A stretch of DNA of 64,000 nucleotides, taken from assembly GCA_902461815.1 (NCBI GenBank), contig CABPZE010000001.1, forward strand, positions 248,001-312,000. The letters are read 5' to 3'. A model generated the notes under the pieces. It saw only the letters and a program-made list of their open reading frames with translations, was not told the DNA's origin and did no database searches. The translations under genes and the position numbers were made by a program. Positions 53,266 through 61,868 of this stretch are shown piece by piece. The stretch's first letter is position 1. Each line of letters begins with the position of its first letter. Source of the stretch: CAG-390 sp003523225. Lineage in GTDB: Bacteria > Bacillota > Clostridia > Oscillospirales > CAG-272.

Positions 53266-54587
53266 TTCTTTACAACATTGCTTTCACCGAAGGAGGCGGA
53301 CTCTGCCTCGATTTCGGAATCTGTCTTTCCCTGCGCGACCGGAGCACTGCTGTCAGTGTCAAGATACTCATCCGGTACGGGCACTGAGGTATACGGTATC
53401 TGATTTTTTCTTTCTGCCGTCGGGAACGGTGACAGATCGTCATTTTCCCATAGTGACCGCTGCGCTTCATCGGATAAATCGGGAATATCATACTCCTTCG
53501 AGCCGTTAAGAACCGAACGCCAGCCAAGTATTCCCACCGCTGCCATTGCAGCGGCACGATACACATTGAGAAAACCCGGTTTGCCTTCTCTTATCGAATC
53601 AAAGAACTGCTTTACGACCCAGTAGTCTCCGCCGCCGTGACCGCAGGCATTTGCTTTTTCGGCATCGGACTGCCACATTGATTCATATGTGACGTCTACC
53701 TCCGCTCCCTCGGGAACCGACCACTTGTTATAGGCAAGCCGAACCATTTTGGACTGTCCTCTTACCGTTTCACAAGCACCCTCCTCACAGGAAAGCCGGT
53801 ACCAATTACCGTGCGGCGCCATATGCGATGAGCCGTTGACGCGGAAGATCGCCCCTCCGTCGGTTTCAACCAGCATAACTCCCACTGCGTCGGCGCGCAG
53901 TCTGCCGTATTTTTTTATCAGCTCCGGTGATGCCAATGCGGTCTTACCAATCACCTTGCGCGGCATCTCGCCCGTCATATACATCAAAGGCGCCAACGCA
54001 TGTGAGCAATAATAGGTTGCGGGCAGAAAGCGCCTCCAGTGATATTCACCGTTTTCGGCGACTCCGGTGTATCTGCGTGTCTCTGTGGGACTCATCGGGT
54101 GTACATATTCGCCCTCTGCAAACAGTACACGTCCGAGTGTGCCGCTCTCGTACAGTCTCTTCATCTCAAGCGTTCCGCGTGTAAAGGGATAATTTTCCGC
54201 AAGCTGATAGATTGCACTGCTTTTTTCGGCGGCTCGGCAAAGCGCCACACACTCTGCCATGGTCGAACCCGCCATTGTTTCGCTGAACACATGAATTCCG
54301 GCTTCAAGCGCCCGTATCGCAGCGGGTGCATGCTCGTTGAAGTAATTGCACAACAATACCGCATCAAACAGTCCCGAGGTAATGAATTCCTCGTAATTGT
54401 CAAACAAGCTCGGTTCTTCGCCCTCAGGTGCGGCACATGCGGCAAGTGCATCGTTCCTGCGTTTTTCGGACTTTTCGCAGATCGCTGTAACTCTTACTCC
54501 GTCAATAAATTTCAGACACTTTATGTAAGCACATCCGCGCCAACCACCGAAGACCCCGACTCTTATAATTTCATTTTTTTCGTTCAT
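53262..54587 (-). CDS. Gfo/Idh/MocA-family protein (second, EKP motif lost)
   Basis: A 441-residue protein with the same fold and a GVFGGWRGCAYIKCL nucleotide motif (12-26). Where the family has EKP it has SETMAG, so the catalytic Lys is absent. It has a GHGGGDYWVVKQF segment that resembles the HGGxDY stretch of the NAD-dependent glycosidase family GH109. The C-terminal ~40 residues are a Ser/Glu-rich tail. It may act on glycosidic bonds or bind NAD without being a simple dehydrogenase; this is inference from motifs. The ribosome site upstream of ATG 54587 is weak. Confidence 0.82.
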   Translation of the reverse strand: MNEKNEIIRVGVFGGWRGCAYIKCLKFIDGVRVTAICEKSEKRRNDALAACAAPEGEEPSLFDNYEEFITSGLFDAVLLCNYFNEHAPAAIRALEAGIHVFSETMAGSTMAECVALCRAAEKSSAIYQLAENYPFTRGTLEMKRLYESGTLGRVLFAEGEYVHPMSPTETRRYTGVAENGEYHWRRFLPATYYCSHALAPLMYMTGEMPRKVIGKTALASPELIKKYGRLRADAVGVMLVETDGGAIFRVNGSSHMAPHGNWYRLSCEEGACETVRGQSKMVRLAYNKWSVPEGAEVDVTYESMWQSDAEKANACGHGGGDYWVVKQFFDSIREGKPGFLNVYRAAAMAAVGILGWRSVLNGSKEYDIPDLSDEAQRSLWENDDLSPFPTAERKNQIPYTSVPVPDEYLDTDSSAPVAQGKTDSEIEAESASFGESNVVKK

Positions 54588-54625
54588 ACCAATTAGAACC
54601 TGTCATTTTCGAAACGCTTGCAGCT

Positions 54626-56107
54626 TTATCCGAGCTCGCTTATTTTCTTATAGAAATTTTGAATAGACGTATCAATCGCTTTTTTATTTTGCTGCCAAGA
54701 CGAAGTAATGTTTCCTGATATGTATCCGTTCCAAATCGCCTCAGTTATCACCGATGTAAACAGCTCGCTGCGGTCGTAATAGATTGACCCCTTGACTATG
54801 TCAAGCATTTGGTGAGCATCAGGATCATTTGCCCGCCTGTATTTGATAACAACCTCATAGTAGGCTGGCATAACCGTGCGGGACGACTGATATGCCCAGT
54901 ATTCCATTACAATTCCGAGACGTTCGGTATCAAGGGTTTTTGTGTTCGGTATCGCCCATATCAGAGCATATTTATCCATTTTGTGATAAAAGTTTTCCTG
55001 TTCTTCGTCATATTTGGGGTTGGGTGCTATACCGTAACCTTTGGACATATCCTTGAACTGATCTGATATGCTCATTCCGTTCTGAACAAACAGGAAATGA
55101 TCTGTAGCAAACAGAGACCGTCCATAATTATATTTGTTTGCAAAGCCTGACATATCAGCACCGCTTGCACATTTTTCATATGTAAGTGTACAGGTCTGAG
55201 CTTCAAAAACATCATATATTTTGTCGATCACCGAGAGGGTTTTATCATTGTATGCATTGCACACTATCGAACCGTCCTCAGCCTTTTCGGTGTACTTTAC
55301 CCCACAGCCGACAAGCAGCTGAATAATTGTGCCGTTTCCGCCGCCTGTTTCCGCAAGGAAGCCGTATGTATCCTGATTGTCCCACACTCCGTCGCCGTTA
55401 TCCGTGTTTACCGACTTTACCATCTCAAGCATTTTGTCAAGCGTCCATTTATTTGCTTTAACAAGGTCATATGGATTTTCAAGCTGATAATTTTCAATCA
55501 AAGCCTTGTTGAAATAAATAAAACGCGTTCCGGCAAGATTACTGACGCTTATGTCGTTCGCCATAAAGAACAGCTTTCCGGCGACCTCATAGTCGCGCGC
55601 GCAGTTGGCGTCCCACCACGGCTTTGAAAAATCAATATAATCAATATTGTTGAAATCCATCAGATATCCGCTTTGCGCAAGATTGCTGAGGTATGCGCGC
55701 CGGTCAAGAATAAGATCAAAGTTTGCGTCTCCGGAATCTATCATTCTGCTGATATTTTTATACGGATTTGGCTCCTGAATGAATTCAATAATAATATTGT
55801 ACTTTTGTTCAACAAGCGCGTTTCTTTCAACTGTCTTCTGACCCATACTGTCAGTGGCATCTTCTACGTCAATGTAAAAACCGGGATAGCTTGATTCTTT
55901 TTCACCTCTGCCGTAAACCGTGAAGGTGCTTTTCTCGAAATCCGCTTCGCAGAAGCTTGGCGCGGTCTCAGCTCCTGTTTCCGCAATGCTTGACATCGCG
56001 GGTGCATCGGTTGTGGTTCCGCCATTATTAGTGTGCGCACAGCCTGCAAGTGCAACAAGCAGCATTGCCGCTGTAAGGATCGCCGTAATGAGTTTGATAG
56101 CTTTCAT
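54626..56107 (-). CDS. ABC-type sugar-binding lipoprotein
   Basis: A 493-residue extracellular solute-binding protein with a lipoprotein signal (LVALAGC, Cys23) and the large two-lobed fold of family-1 binding proteins (SDANFDLILDRRAYLSNLA-like, YFNKALIENYQLE). It is the first gene of the catabolic operon, next to the promoter. No permease or ATPase gene for it lies within the window, so it must share partners encoded elsewhere or bind without transport. Long insertions and length over 480 residues recall binding proteins for oligosaccharides. Confidence 0.85.
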   Translation of the reverse strand: MKAIKLITAILTAAMLLVALAGCAHTNNGGTTTDAPAMSSIAETGAETAPSFCEADFEKSTFTVYGRGEKESSYPGFYIDVEDATDSMGQKTVERNALVEQKYNIIIEFIQEPNPYKNISRMIDSGDANFDLILDRRAYLSNLAQSGYLMDFNNIDYIDFSKPWWDANCARDYEVAGKLFFMANDISVSNLAGTRFIYFNKALIENYQLENPYDLVKANKWTLDKMLEMVKSVNTDNGDGVWDNQDTYGFLAETGGGNGTIIQLLVGCGVKYTEKAEDGSIVCNAYNDKTLSVIDKIYDVFEAQTCTLTYEKCASGADMSGFANKYNYGRSLFATDHFLFVQNGMSISDQFKDMSKGYGIAPNPKYDEEQENFYHKMDKYALIWAIPNTKTLDTERLGIVMEYWAYQSSRTVMPAYYEVVIKYRRANDPDAHQMLDIVKGSIYYDRSELFTSVITEAIWNGYISGNITSSWQQNKKAIDTSIQNFYKKISELG

Positions 56108-56165
56108 GGTATTTCCTGCCTTTCGCTTATTTTAGCGCATTGTTTTGGGGTATCGCTTGATATAA

Positions 56166-56194
56166 ATTATATCTCACACAACGGTATTTGTCAA
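56166..56194 (-). promoter_or_regulatory. Strong promoter of the catabolic operon
   Basis: On the minus strand: perfect TTGACA (56194-56189), 17 bp spacer, perfect TATAAT (56171-56166), 58 bp before the binding-protein start. Consensus strength implies a need for repression, in line with the divergent DeoR gene. Confidence 0.85.
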
Positions 56195-56239
56195 TAGCAA
56201 ATGACCGATTTATTCACTTTCAAACAGATAATTTGCGCG

Positions 56240-56258
56240 ATTCGGTCGACAATTCGGT
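56240..56258. promoter_or_regulatory. Direct repeat, possible DeoR operator
   Basis: Two copies of ATTCGGT (56240-56246, 56252-56258) with a 12-bp period, placed between the divergent promoters. Many DeoR-family regulators bind direct repeats; the assignment here is speculative. Confidence 0.3.
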
Positions 56259-56297
56259 GAAATCCAGCGCAGAAAGTGTCGGATTCATTCACAAGAC

Positions 56298-56326
56298 TTG
56301 ACAGAATGCGTCGAGAAAGGTATAAT
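56298..56326 (+). promoter_or_regulatory. Promoter of the DeoR regulator gene
   Basis: TTGACA (56298-56303), 17 bp spacer, TATAAT (56321-56326), 72 bp before the start codon. Confidence 0.82.
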
Positions 56327-56397
56327 GTAAACTGAACCCGTAACTGTTCTGCCCGACTGCAAAGTCGAACGTCAAGGAATGAAAGGATGTTTACTAA

Positions 56398-57228
56398 ATG
56401 AAAAACAGTGATTCCAGAAAGCAAAGCGCGTTGAAAATGCTGCGCACCTCTAAAAAACTAACGGTCGAGGAGGCTATGCAGGCATTCGGCGTATCCGAAT
56501 CAACGGTACGCAGACTTTTTGCACAGCTTGAAGCAGAGGGCGAGGTAATACGCGCATACGGAGGAATATGCTGCACCGGACGCGAGGCAGACGCCTCCGG
56601 ATATCTTTTTGACCGTGTTCAGCTTGAACAGCCGCAGGAGAAAAAGTCTATTGGAACAGCCGCTCTGTCGCTGATAAAAGCCGGAGATGTTATATACCTT
56701 GATTCAGGTACAACAGTCATGTCGCTTGGCGCTGCAATGGCAGATATTTTCCGTGACGCCGCACTGCCTGGTGCTTCAAAGGAGCTTACATCCGATGCGG
56801 CAAGACTCGGCAGCTGCTCTGTCTTTACTCACTCGCTTGTTAATCTTGAGCTGCTCAAGGATCACATGAGAGTCATATTGCTTGGCGGTGAATACCGAAG
56901 CGCCCAGCGCGATTTCTGCGGTTATCTTACCGAACGGGCTATTTCCACGCTCAGGTTCACAAAATGCTTTATTGGCGCCGACGGGTATTCCGCTGACGAC
57001 GGACTGCTCGCCGGAGACTTCAACACCGCCGGCATAAACCGTCTCGTAACGCAGAATTCCTCCTACCGTATTCTGCTTGCCGATTCATCCAAATATCGCA
57101 GACCGTCCGGTGTAAGCTATGCCCCGCTCTCTGAGGTGGACTGTATCGTGACGGACGCCGGGCTCGGAGCAGATGTGCGTTCAAGTCTTGAAGGCGCGGG
57201 AATCAAGGTTATTTTTCCCGGAGAATGA
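56398..57228 (+). CDS. DeoR-family transcriptional regulator
   Basis: A 276-residue repressor with an N-terminal winged helix (about 17-60, LTVEEAMQAFGVSESTVRRLF and VIRAYGG) and a C-terminal sugar-phosphate-binding domain with SIGTAALSLIKAGDVIYLDSGTT, LLGGEYR and LADSSK. Such regulators usually respond to a phosphorylated sugar intermediate. It is divergent from the eight-gene catabolic cluster, so control of that cluster by a phosphosugar is likely. GAAAGGATG precedes ATG 56398. Confidence 0.92.
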   Translation: MKNSDSRKQSALKMLRTSKKLTVEEAMQAFGVSESTVRRLFAQLEAEGEVIRAYGGICCTGREADASGYLFDRVQLEQPQEKKSIGTAALSLIKAGDVIYLDSGTTVMSLGAAMADIFRDAALPGASKELTSDAARLGSCSVFTHSLVNLELLKDHMRVILLGGEYRSAQRDFCGYLTERAISTLRFTKCFIGADGYSADDGLLAGDFNTAGINRLVTQNSSYRILLADSSKYRRPSGVSYAPLSEVDCIVTDAGLGADVRSSLEGAGIKVIFPGE

Positions 57229-57309
57229 ATGCATCCTGCAAATTTCCTGCACCTGATGCAAAATCGGCAATAAAAATGCAAAAAATGAACTCAATTATGA
57301 AATTTTATA

Positions 57310-57338
57310 TTGACAAGTTGCAAAAGCCGTTGTATAAT
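57310..57338 (+). promoter_or_regulatory. Promoter of the TrpXYZ-like transporter operon
   Basis: TTGACA (57310-57315), 17 bp spacer, TATAAT (57333-57338), 63 bp before the start codon. I saw no T-box leader. Confidence 0.85.
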
Positions 57339-57401
57339 GATGTAGTTTTAGACGTTGAAACGCCAAAAACGCCACAATTCTAAATTCAGGAGTATAAGGA
57401 T

Positions 57402-58376
57402 ATGAAAAACACTTTCACAAAAATTGCATCCATCGGACTTATGCTTGTTATGGTAATGCTTTGTTTCGCAGGATGCGGAAGCAAAAAAGATGACGGAACA
57501 TACACCATCGGTATCTGTCAGCTTGTTCAGCATGAAGCGCTCGACGCCGCAACCGAAGGCTTCAAGCAGGCTCTCATCGACAAGCTCGGAGACAAGGTAA
57601 CATTTGATGTGCAGAACGCTTCAGGCGAGTCAACCAACTGCACGACCATCTGCTCAAAGTTTGTATCCGACAAGGTAGACCTCATTATGGCAAACGCCAC
57701 CGGCGCTCTTTCCGCCGCTTCTCAGGCTACAGATTCCATTCCGATCGTCGCGACCTCCATCACCGATTATGCCACAGCTCTTGATATCAAAGACTGGAAC
57801 GGCAAAACCGGCTTCAATGTGACCGGAACCTCCGACCTTGCTCCGCTTGACCAGCAGGCAAACATGATAAAGGAGCTGTTCCCCAATGCAAAGACGGTCG
57901 GTATTCTTTACTGCTCGTCCGAGCCGAACTCAAAGTATCAGTCAACCGTAATTCAGGAAAAACTCACTCAGCTCGGCTTGACCTGCAAGGAATACACCTT
58001 TGTTGACACAAACGATGTTACAGCCGTAACACAGCAGGCAGCCTCCGAATGTGATGTTATCTTTGCACCGACCGACAACACCGTGGCATCCAACGGTATT
58101 GCCATCAACAATGTACTTGAGCCCGCCAAGGTTCCGCTTGTCGCCGGTGAGGAGGGCATCTGCAAGAAGTGCGGTGTCGCTACACTTTCCATCAGCTATT
58201 ACGATATAGGCTACAAGGCTGGCGAAATGGCATATGAGATTCTTGTAAACGGCGCTGACCCTGCCAAAATGAATATTGAATACGCCAAGGACCTAACCAA
58301 GAAATATCATGAGGATCGCGCAAAGCTGCTCGGAGTAACCATTCCTGACGGATACGTGGCAGTTCCCGCTGAATAA
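57402..58376 (+). CDS. ABC transporter substrate-binding lipoprotein (TrpX-like)
   Basis: A 324-residue binding protein of the ABC_sub_bind (PF04392) family with a lipoprotein signal (LCFAGC, Cys25) and the family landmarks TIGICQLVQHEALDAATEGF, MANATGALSAA, VGILYCSSEPNS and VASNGIAINN. Related proteins in streptococci import tryptophan; others import unknown amino acids. GGAG precedes ATG 57402. First gene of a three-gene importer whose permease and ATPase follow. Confidence 0.9.
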   Translation: MKNTFTKIASIGLMLVMVMLCFAGCGSKKDDGTYTIGICQLVQHEALDAATEGFKQALIDKLGDKVTFDVQNASGESTNCTTICSKFVSDKVDLIMANATGALSAASQATDSIPIVATSITDYATALDIKDWNGKTGFNVTGTSDLAPLDQQANMIKELFPNAKTVGILYCSSEPNSKYQSTVIQEKLTQLGLTCKEYTFVDTNDVTAVTQQAASECDVIFAPTDNTVASNGIAINNVLEPAKVPLVAGEEGICKKCGVATLSISYYDIGYKAGEMAYEILVNGADPAKMNIEYAKDLTKKYHEDRAKLLGVTIPDGYVAVPAE

Positions 58377-58454
58377 TTTGTCGTATCAGAAAAAATACTG
58401 CGGTAAAAAGGCGATGGATATCTGTTGCCTTTTTACTGTTTAAGGGGAAAAACA

Positions 58455-59384
58455 ATGCTTGAGTTTTTGCAGTCACTGCCCTCACCGATAGCTCAGGGAA
58501 TGATATGGGGTATCATGGCAATCGGTGTTTATATCACATATAAAATACTTGACCTTGCCGACCTTACAGTAGACGGCTCCTTTGCGACCGGCGGCGCTGT
58601 GCTGGTCGTGCTCACAACAAACGGAGTCAACATTTATCTTTCTTTGTTCGTGGCATTCATTGCAGGATGTCTTGCCGGATTTGTTACCGGAATATTTCAC
58701 ACACGCTTCGGAATACCTGCGATCCTTGCCGGTATTCTTACGCAGCTTGCTCTTTACTCAGTCAACCTGCGCATAATGGGCGGACGCGCAAATGTTCCTA
58801 TCAGTTGGCGTAACTATAACCTCATAGTTTCCTCAAGGACTGATGATCTTCCCCGCACCATCGCAGTGAGTGCAATATTTATCATAGCGCTGATAGGATT
58901 GCTTTACTGGTTCTTCGGCACTGAGCTTGGATATTCCATCCGCGCTACCGGATGCAATCAGGCAATGTCGCGGGCAAATGGTATCAATACAGATTCAAGA
59001 AAGATAATAGGTCTTGTGCTGTCAAACGGGATCGTAGCACTGTCGGGCGCGCTTCTCGCTCAGTTCAGCGGCAGTGCCGACATCAACATGGGGCGCGGAG
59101 CAATAGTTATCGGTCTTGCCGCCGTAATTATCGGAGAAGTAATTTTCTCAAAAATATTTGTCAATTTTGCTCTCCGCCTTGTCTCCGCCGTTATCGGTGC
59201 GATCATTTATTACATTGTAATCGCAGCGGTTCTCAAGCTCGGTCTTAACGCCAACGACCTTAAGATGTTCTCGGCTATCATTGTTGCTCTCTTCCTTGCC
59301 CTTCCTTATTGGAAAAGCAAATACAATGAAAAGCACATGAAACAGTCAAAAGCCGTAAAGAAAGGAGATAACACCGATGCTTGA
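58455..59384 (+). CDS. ABC transporter permease (TrpY-like)
   Basis: A 309-residue permease with about eight membrane helices, of the branched-chain-type permease superfamily (BPD_transp_2): DLADLTVDGSFATGGAV and GMSRANGINTDSRKIIGLVLSNGIVALSGAL-like middle section. ATG 58455 is preceded by AAGGGG; the longer frame from 58425 is unlikely. It overlaps the ATPase gene by eight bases. Confidence 0.9.
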   Translation: MLEFLQSLPSPIAQGMIWGIMAIGVYITYKILDLADLTVDGSFATGGAVLVVLTTNGVNIYLSLFVAFIAGCLAGFVTGIFHTRFGIPAILAGILTQLALYSVNLRIMGGRANVPISWRNYNLIVSSRTDDLPRTIAVSAIFIIALIGLLYWFFGTELGYSIRATGCNQAMSRANGINTDSRKIIGLVLSNGIVALSGALLAQFSGSADINMGRGAIVIGLAAVIIGEVIFSKIFVNFALRLVSAVIGAIIYYIVIAAVLKLGLNANDLKMFSAIIVALFLALPYWKSKYNEKHMKQSKAVKKGDNTDA

Positions 59385-60171
59385 GGTAAAAGGTGTATAT
59401 AAAACCTTCAATCCCGGAACCATAAATGAAAAAAAGGCGCTTAACGGAATCGACCTTACGCTTAACGAAGGCGATTTTGTCACTGTAATTGGCGGAAACG
59501 GTGCGGGTAAATCCACGATCCTCAATATGATCACCGGTGTTTATCCCGTTGACAGCGGTAAAATAATTATTGACGGCGTTGATGTAACCAAGCTGCCGGA
59601 ACACAAGCGTGCCAAGTACCTCGGTCGTGTATTCCAGGACCCCATGACGGGTACGGCTGCCGATATGCAGATCGAAGAAAATCTTGCGCTTGCCTCCCGC
59701 CGCGGCAAACGGAGAACACTGCGCGGAGGCATAACCAAAAAAGAAAAAGAGCATTACAGAGAAATGCTCAAAATGCTTGATTTGGGGCTTGAAGACCGAC
59801 TCACCTCCAAGGTGGGACTTCTCTCCGGCGGTCAAAGGCAAGCCATAACGTTGCTTATGGCAACAATGAAAAAGCCCAAGATCCTTCTTCTTGACGAGCA
59901 TACCGCCGCCCTTGACCCTCAGACCGCCGCAAAGGTGCTTAAGATCACCGACGAGCTGGTACACGAGGGCAACATCACAACGCTGATGATAACCCACAAT
60001 ATGAAGGACGCGATCCGACTCGGAAACCGTCTTATCATGATGTACAACGGAAAAATCATTTACGATATTTCCGGAGAAGAAAAAAAGAATCTGAAGGTAC
60101 AGGACCTGTTGGCGCTCTTTGAAAAAGCAAGCAACGGTGAATTTGCCAACGACAGAATGCTGCTGTCATAA
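59377..60171 (+). CDS. ABC transporter ATP-binding protein (TrpZ-like)
   Basis: A 264-residue ATPase with Walker A GGNGAGKST (39-47), signature LSGGQRQAI, Walker B LLLDEHTAALD and switch His in LMITHNM. The DEHTAALD form is characteristic of the ATPases that go with ABC_sub_bind systems. GAAAGGAG precedes ATG 59377 inside the permease gene end. Confidence 0.94.
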   Translation: MLEVKGVYKTFNPGTINEKKALNGIDLTLNEGDFVTVIGGNGAGKSTILNMITGVYPVDSGKIIIDGVDVTKLPEHKRAKYLGRVFQDPMTGTAADMQIEENLALASRRGKRRTLRGGITKKEKEHYREMLKMLDLGLEDRLTSKVGLLSGGQRQAITLLMATMKKPKILLLDEHTAALDPQTAAKVLKITDELVHEGNITTLMITHNMKDAIRLGNRLIMMYNGKIIYDISGEEKKNLKVQDLLALFEKASNGEFANDRMLLS

Positions 60172-60177
60172 TAAAAG

Positions 60178-60218
60178 CTATCCCCTTCCGTTTGTTGAGA
60201 CCGGAAGGGGATCTTTTC
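60178..60218. terminator. Terminator between transporter operon and ksgA
   Basis: Perfect stem arms ATCCCCTTCCG (60179-60190 region) and CGGAAGGGGAT (to 60212), then CTTTTC. It lies between convergent genes; the minus-strand side also has T/A-rich sequence (AGCTTTTATTA). Confidence 0.82.
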
Positions 60219-61092
60219 AGTCCGGAGATGCTGAGATCATACCGTGTATTTCGTCAGACAGCCTGACAAAATCAGCGGTTGAAAGACGCTCGCCGCGTAT
60301 GTCGGCAGAAAATCCGGAGCGCAAGACCGCATCGCAAAGCTGCGTCTTTGAAAGCTCTCCAAATCCTGCCGCCAGCGCATTCGGCAAAGTTTTGCGACGC
60401 TGTGCAAAAGCGGCACGTAGCGTGCGGAAAAATACATCTTCGTTTTGAGGCTTATACGGCTTTTCCTTGTAAAGATCGATCCTGACAACGGTGGAATCCA
60501 CCTTCGGCGGCGGCAGGAATTTGTCTGCTTTCACATTGAACAGCTTATGAGGAACACCGAAATATCCAAGATAGGCAGTGATCGAACCGTAATCCGGAGT
60601 TCCGGGAGCCGCAACCAACCGATCCGCCACTTCCGACTGTATCATTACGGTTATTGACTCAAACGAAAGGCGGCTGTCAAGCAACGAAAGCAGAATCGGC
60701 GTGGTTATATAGTACGGAAGATTGGCACATACAGCGACACCTCCGCGTTCAAATGCTTCCGCCAGGAGCGATCTCAGGTCTGTTTTCATTATGTCGGCGC
60801 ACACCAGCTCGACATTTTTACAGTCGTCAAGAACGTATTTCAGCAACGGAATAAGTCCGCGGTCGATCTCTACCGCGATAACATTTTCATATCTATTTGC
60901 CAGCTCGCGTGTAAGCGCTCCCGCACCTGCTCCTATTTCAAGCACTGTCCTGGGCTTGTTTGCTCCGCAGGACTCAGCAATTGATGCAACCGCACCGGAG
61001 TCTGTCAGAAAATTCTGTCCCCATTCCTTTCTGAATGTCAGTCCAAAAACCGACATCAGTTCCCTTACACATTTTGGATCGCAAAGATTCAT
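60217..61092 (-). CDS. ksgA: 16S rRNA dimethyladenosine transferase (RsmA/KsgA)
   Basis: KsgA dimethylates two adjacent adenosines (A1518, A1519) in helix 45 of 16S rRNA. The 291-residue protein has the QNFLTD opening (26-31), SAM motif LEIGAGAGALT (51-61), the CANLPYYITTPIL catalytic motif and the C-terminal FRTLRAAFAQRRKTLPNAL region. ATG 61092 with AAGGAAAG upstream is chosen over a longer frame that runs across the promoter. It is divergent from mscL. Confidence 0.96.
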   Translation of the reverse strand: MNLCDPKCVRELMSVFGLTFRKEWGQNFLTDSGAVASIAESCGANKPRTVLEIGAGAGALTRELANRYENVIAVEIDRGLIPLLKYVLDDCKNVELVCADIMKTDLRSLLAEAFERGGVAVCANLPYYITTPILLSLLDSRLSFESITVMIQSEVADRLVAAPGTPDYGSITAYLGYFGVPHKLFNVKADKFLPPPKVDSTVVRIDLYKEKPYKPQNEDVFFRTLRAAFAQRRKTLPNALAAGFGELSKTQLCDAVLRSGFSADIRGERLSTADFVRLSDEIHGMISASPD

Positions 61093-61132
61093 ATAAGTTC
61101 TTTCCTTGATGCTTTGATAAAGTTTATATAAT

Positions 61133-61161
61133 ATTTTACCATAATAATTAAGTAAAATCAA
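61133..61161 (-). promoter_or_regulatory. Promoter of ksgA
   Basis: Minus strand: TTGATT (61161-61156), 17 bp spacer, TAAAAT (61138-61133), 41 bp before the start. Confidence 0.7.
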
Positions 61162-61210
61162 GATATCATCAATAAAATCCCTTGAATATGCGCTTTTTCG
61201 CAAGTTTCTC

Positions 61211-61238
61211 TTGACATTCAACGATATTTGAATATAAT
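61211..61238 (+). promoter_or_regulatory. Promoter of mscL
   Basis: TTGACA (61211-61216), 16 bp spacer, TATAAT (61233-61238), 29 bp before the start. Confidence 0.8.
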
Positions 61239-61267
61239 TAAATGTATAAATATATTTGGAGGTTACA

Positions 61268-61813
61268 ATGGCAAAGAAAGAAAAAAAGAAGAGCGGCTTC
61301 TGGTCAGATTTCCGCAAATTCATAATGCGCGGCAACGTTCTTGACCTTGCTGTCGCAGTTGTAGTCGGCGGTGCATTCAACAAGATCGTATCGGGACTCG
61401 TTACCTACATTATCAACCCCTTCATCGGTATATTCATGAAGGAAGGCAGCCTTGACACCATCAAAACTGTCATCAGTCCTGCGGTTCTCGCAGAAGACGG
61501 TGTAACAGTGGTTACTCCCGAGGTTGCTATTCTGTGGGGAACATGGTTGCAGACGATACTTGACTTTGTTATCATCGCTTTTGTTATTTTCGTAATTATT
61601 CGCTCGGTAACCAAAGCCGAACAGGCGCTGCACGCACGTCAGCTTGCTGAAAAAGCAGAGGCTGACAAGGCTGCTGCCGAAAAGGCGGAAGCAGAAAAGA
61701 AGGCTGCCGATGAGGCGGCCGCAGCTCTTGAAGCCGAAAACAAGAGACTTCGTGAATCTCTGCTCAATCAGGAAAAGCTGCTCAGTGACATCCTTGCAGC
61801 AATGAAAAAATAA
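61268..61813 (+). CDS. mscL: Large-conductance mechanosensitive channel
   Basis: MscL opens under membrane tension and releases solutes during osmotic downshock. The 181-residue protein has the FWSDFRKFIMRGNVLDLAVAVVVGGAF first segment (residues 11-37), the second helix around residue 85-105, and the pore-lining glycines. At 181 residues it is longer than the usual 120-150: after TM2 there is a ~60 residue Ala/Glu/Lys-rich coiled coil (AEKAEADKAAAEKAEAEKK) ending in LLSDILAAMKK. TTGGAGG precedes ATG 61268. Confidence 0.92.
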   Translation: MAKKEKKKSGFWSDFRKFIMRGNVLDLAVAVVVGGAFNKIVSGLVTYIINPFIGIFMKEGSLDTIKTVISPAVLAEDGVTVVTPEVAILWGTWLQTILDFVIIAFVIFVIIRSVTKAEQALHARQLAEKAEADKAAAEKAEAEKKAADEAAAALEAENKRLRESLLNQEKLLSDILAAMKK

Positions 61814-61821
61814 TAATTCAT

Positions 61822-61864
61822 TAAAAAATGCATTCTGCGATCTTTCGCAGAATGCATTTTTTAC
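61822..61864. terminator. Terminator between mscL and the DgoK-like gene
   Basis: Perfect stem AAAAAATGCATTCTGCG / CGCAGAATGCATTTTTT with loop ATCTTT (61824-61863). Symmetrical A and T runs make it bidirectional. Confidence 0.92.
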
Positions 61865-61868
61865 GTTA

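Noticed and set aside
57229..57401. T-box or tryptophan leader before the TrpX-like gene
   Set aside because: Only ~60 nt separate the -10 box from the start codon, with no T-box sequence or hairpin, so amino-acid specificity remains unsupported.
61093..61383. N-terminal extension of KsgA
   Set aside because: It would cover the mscL and ksgA promoters and is not like the family.
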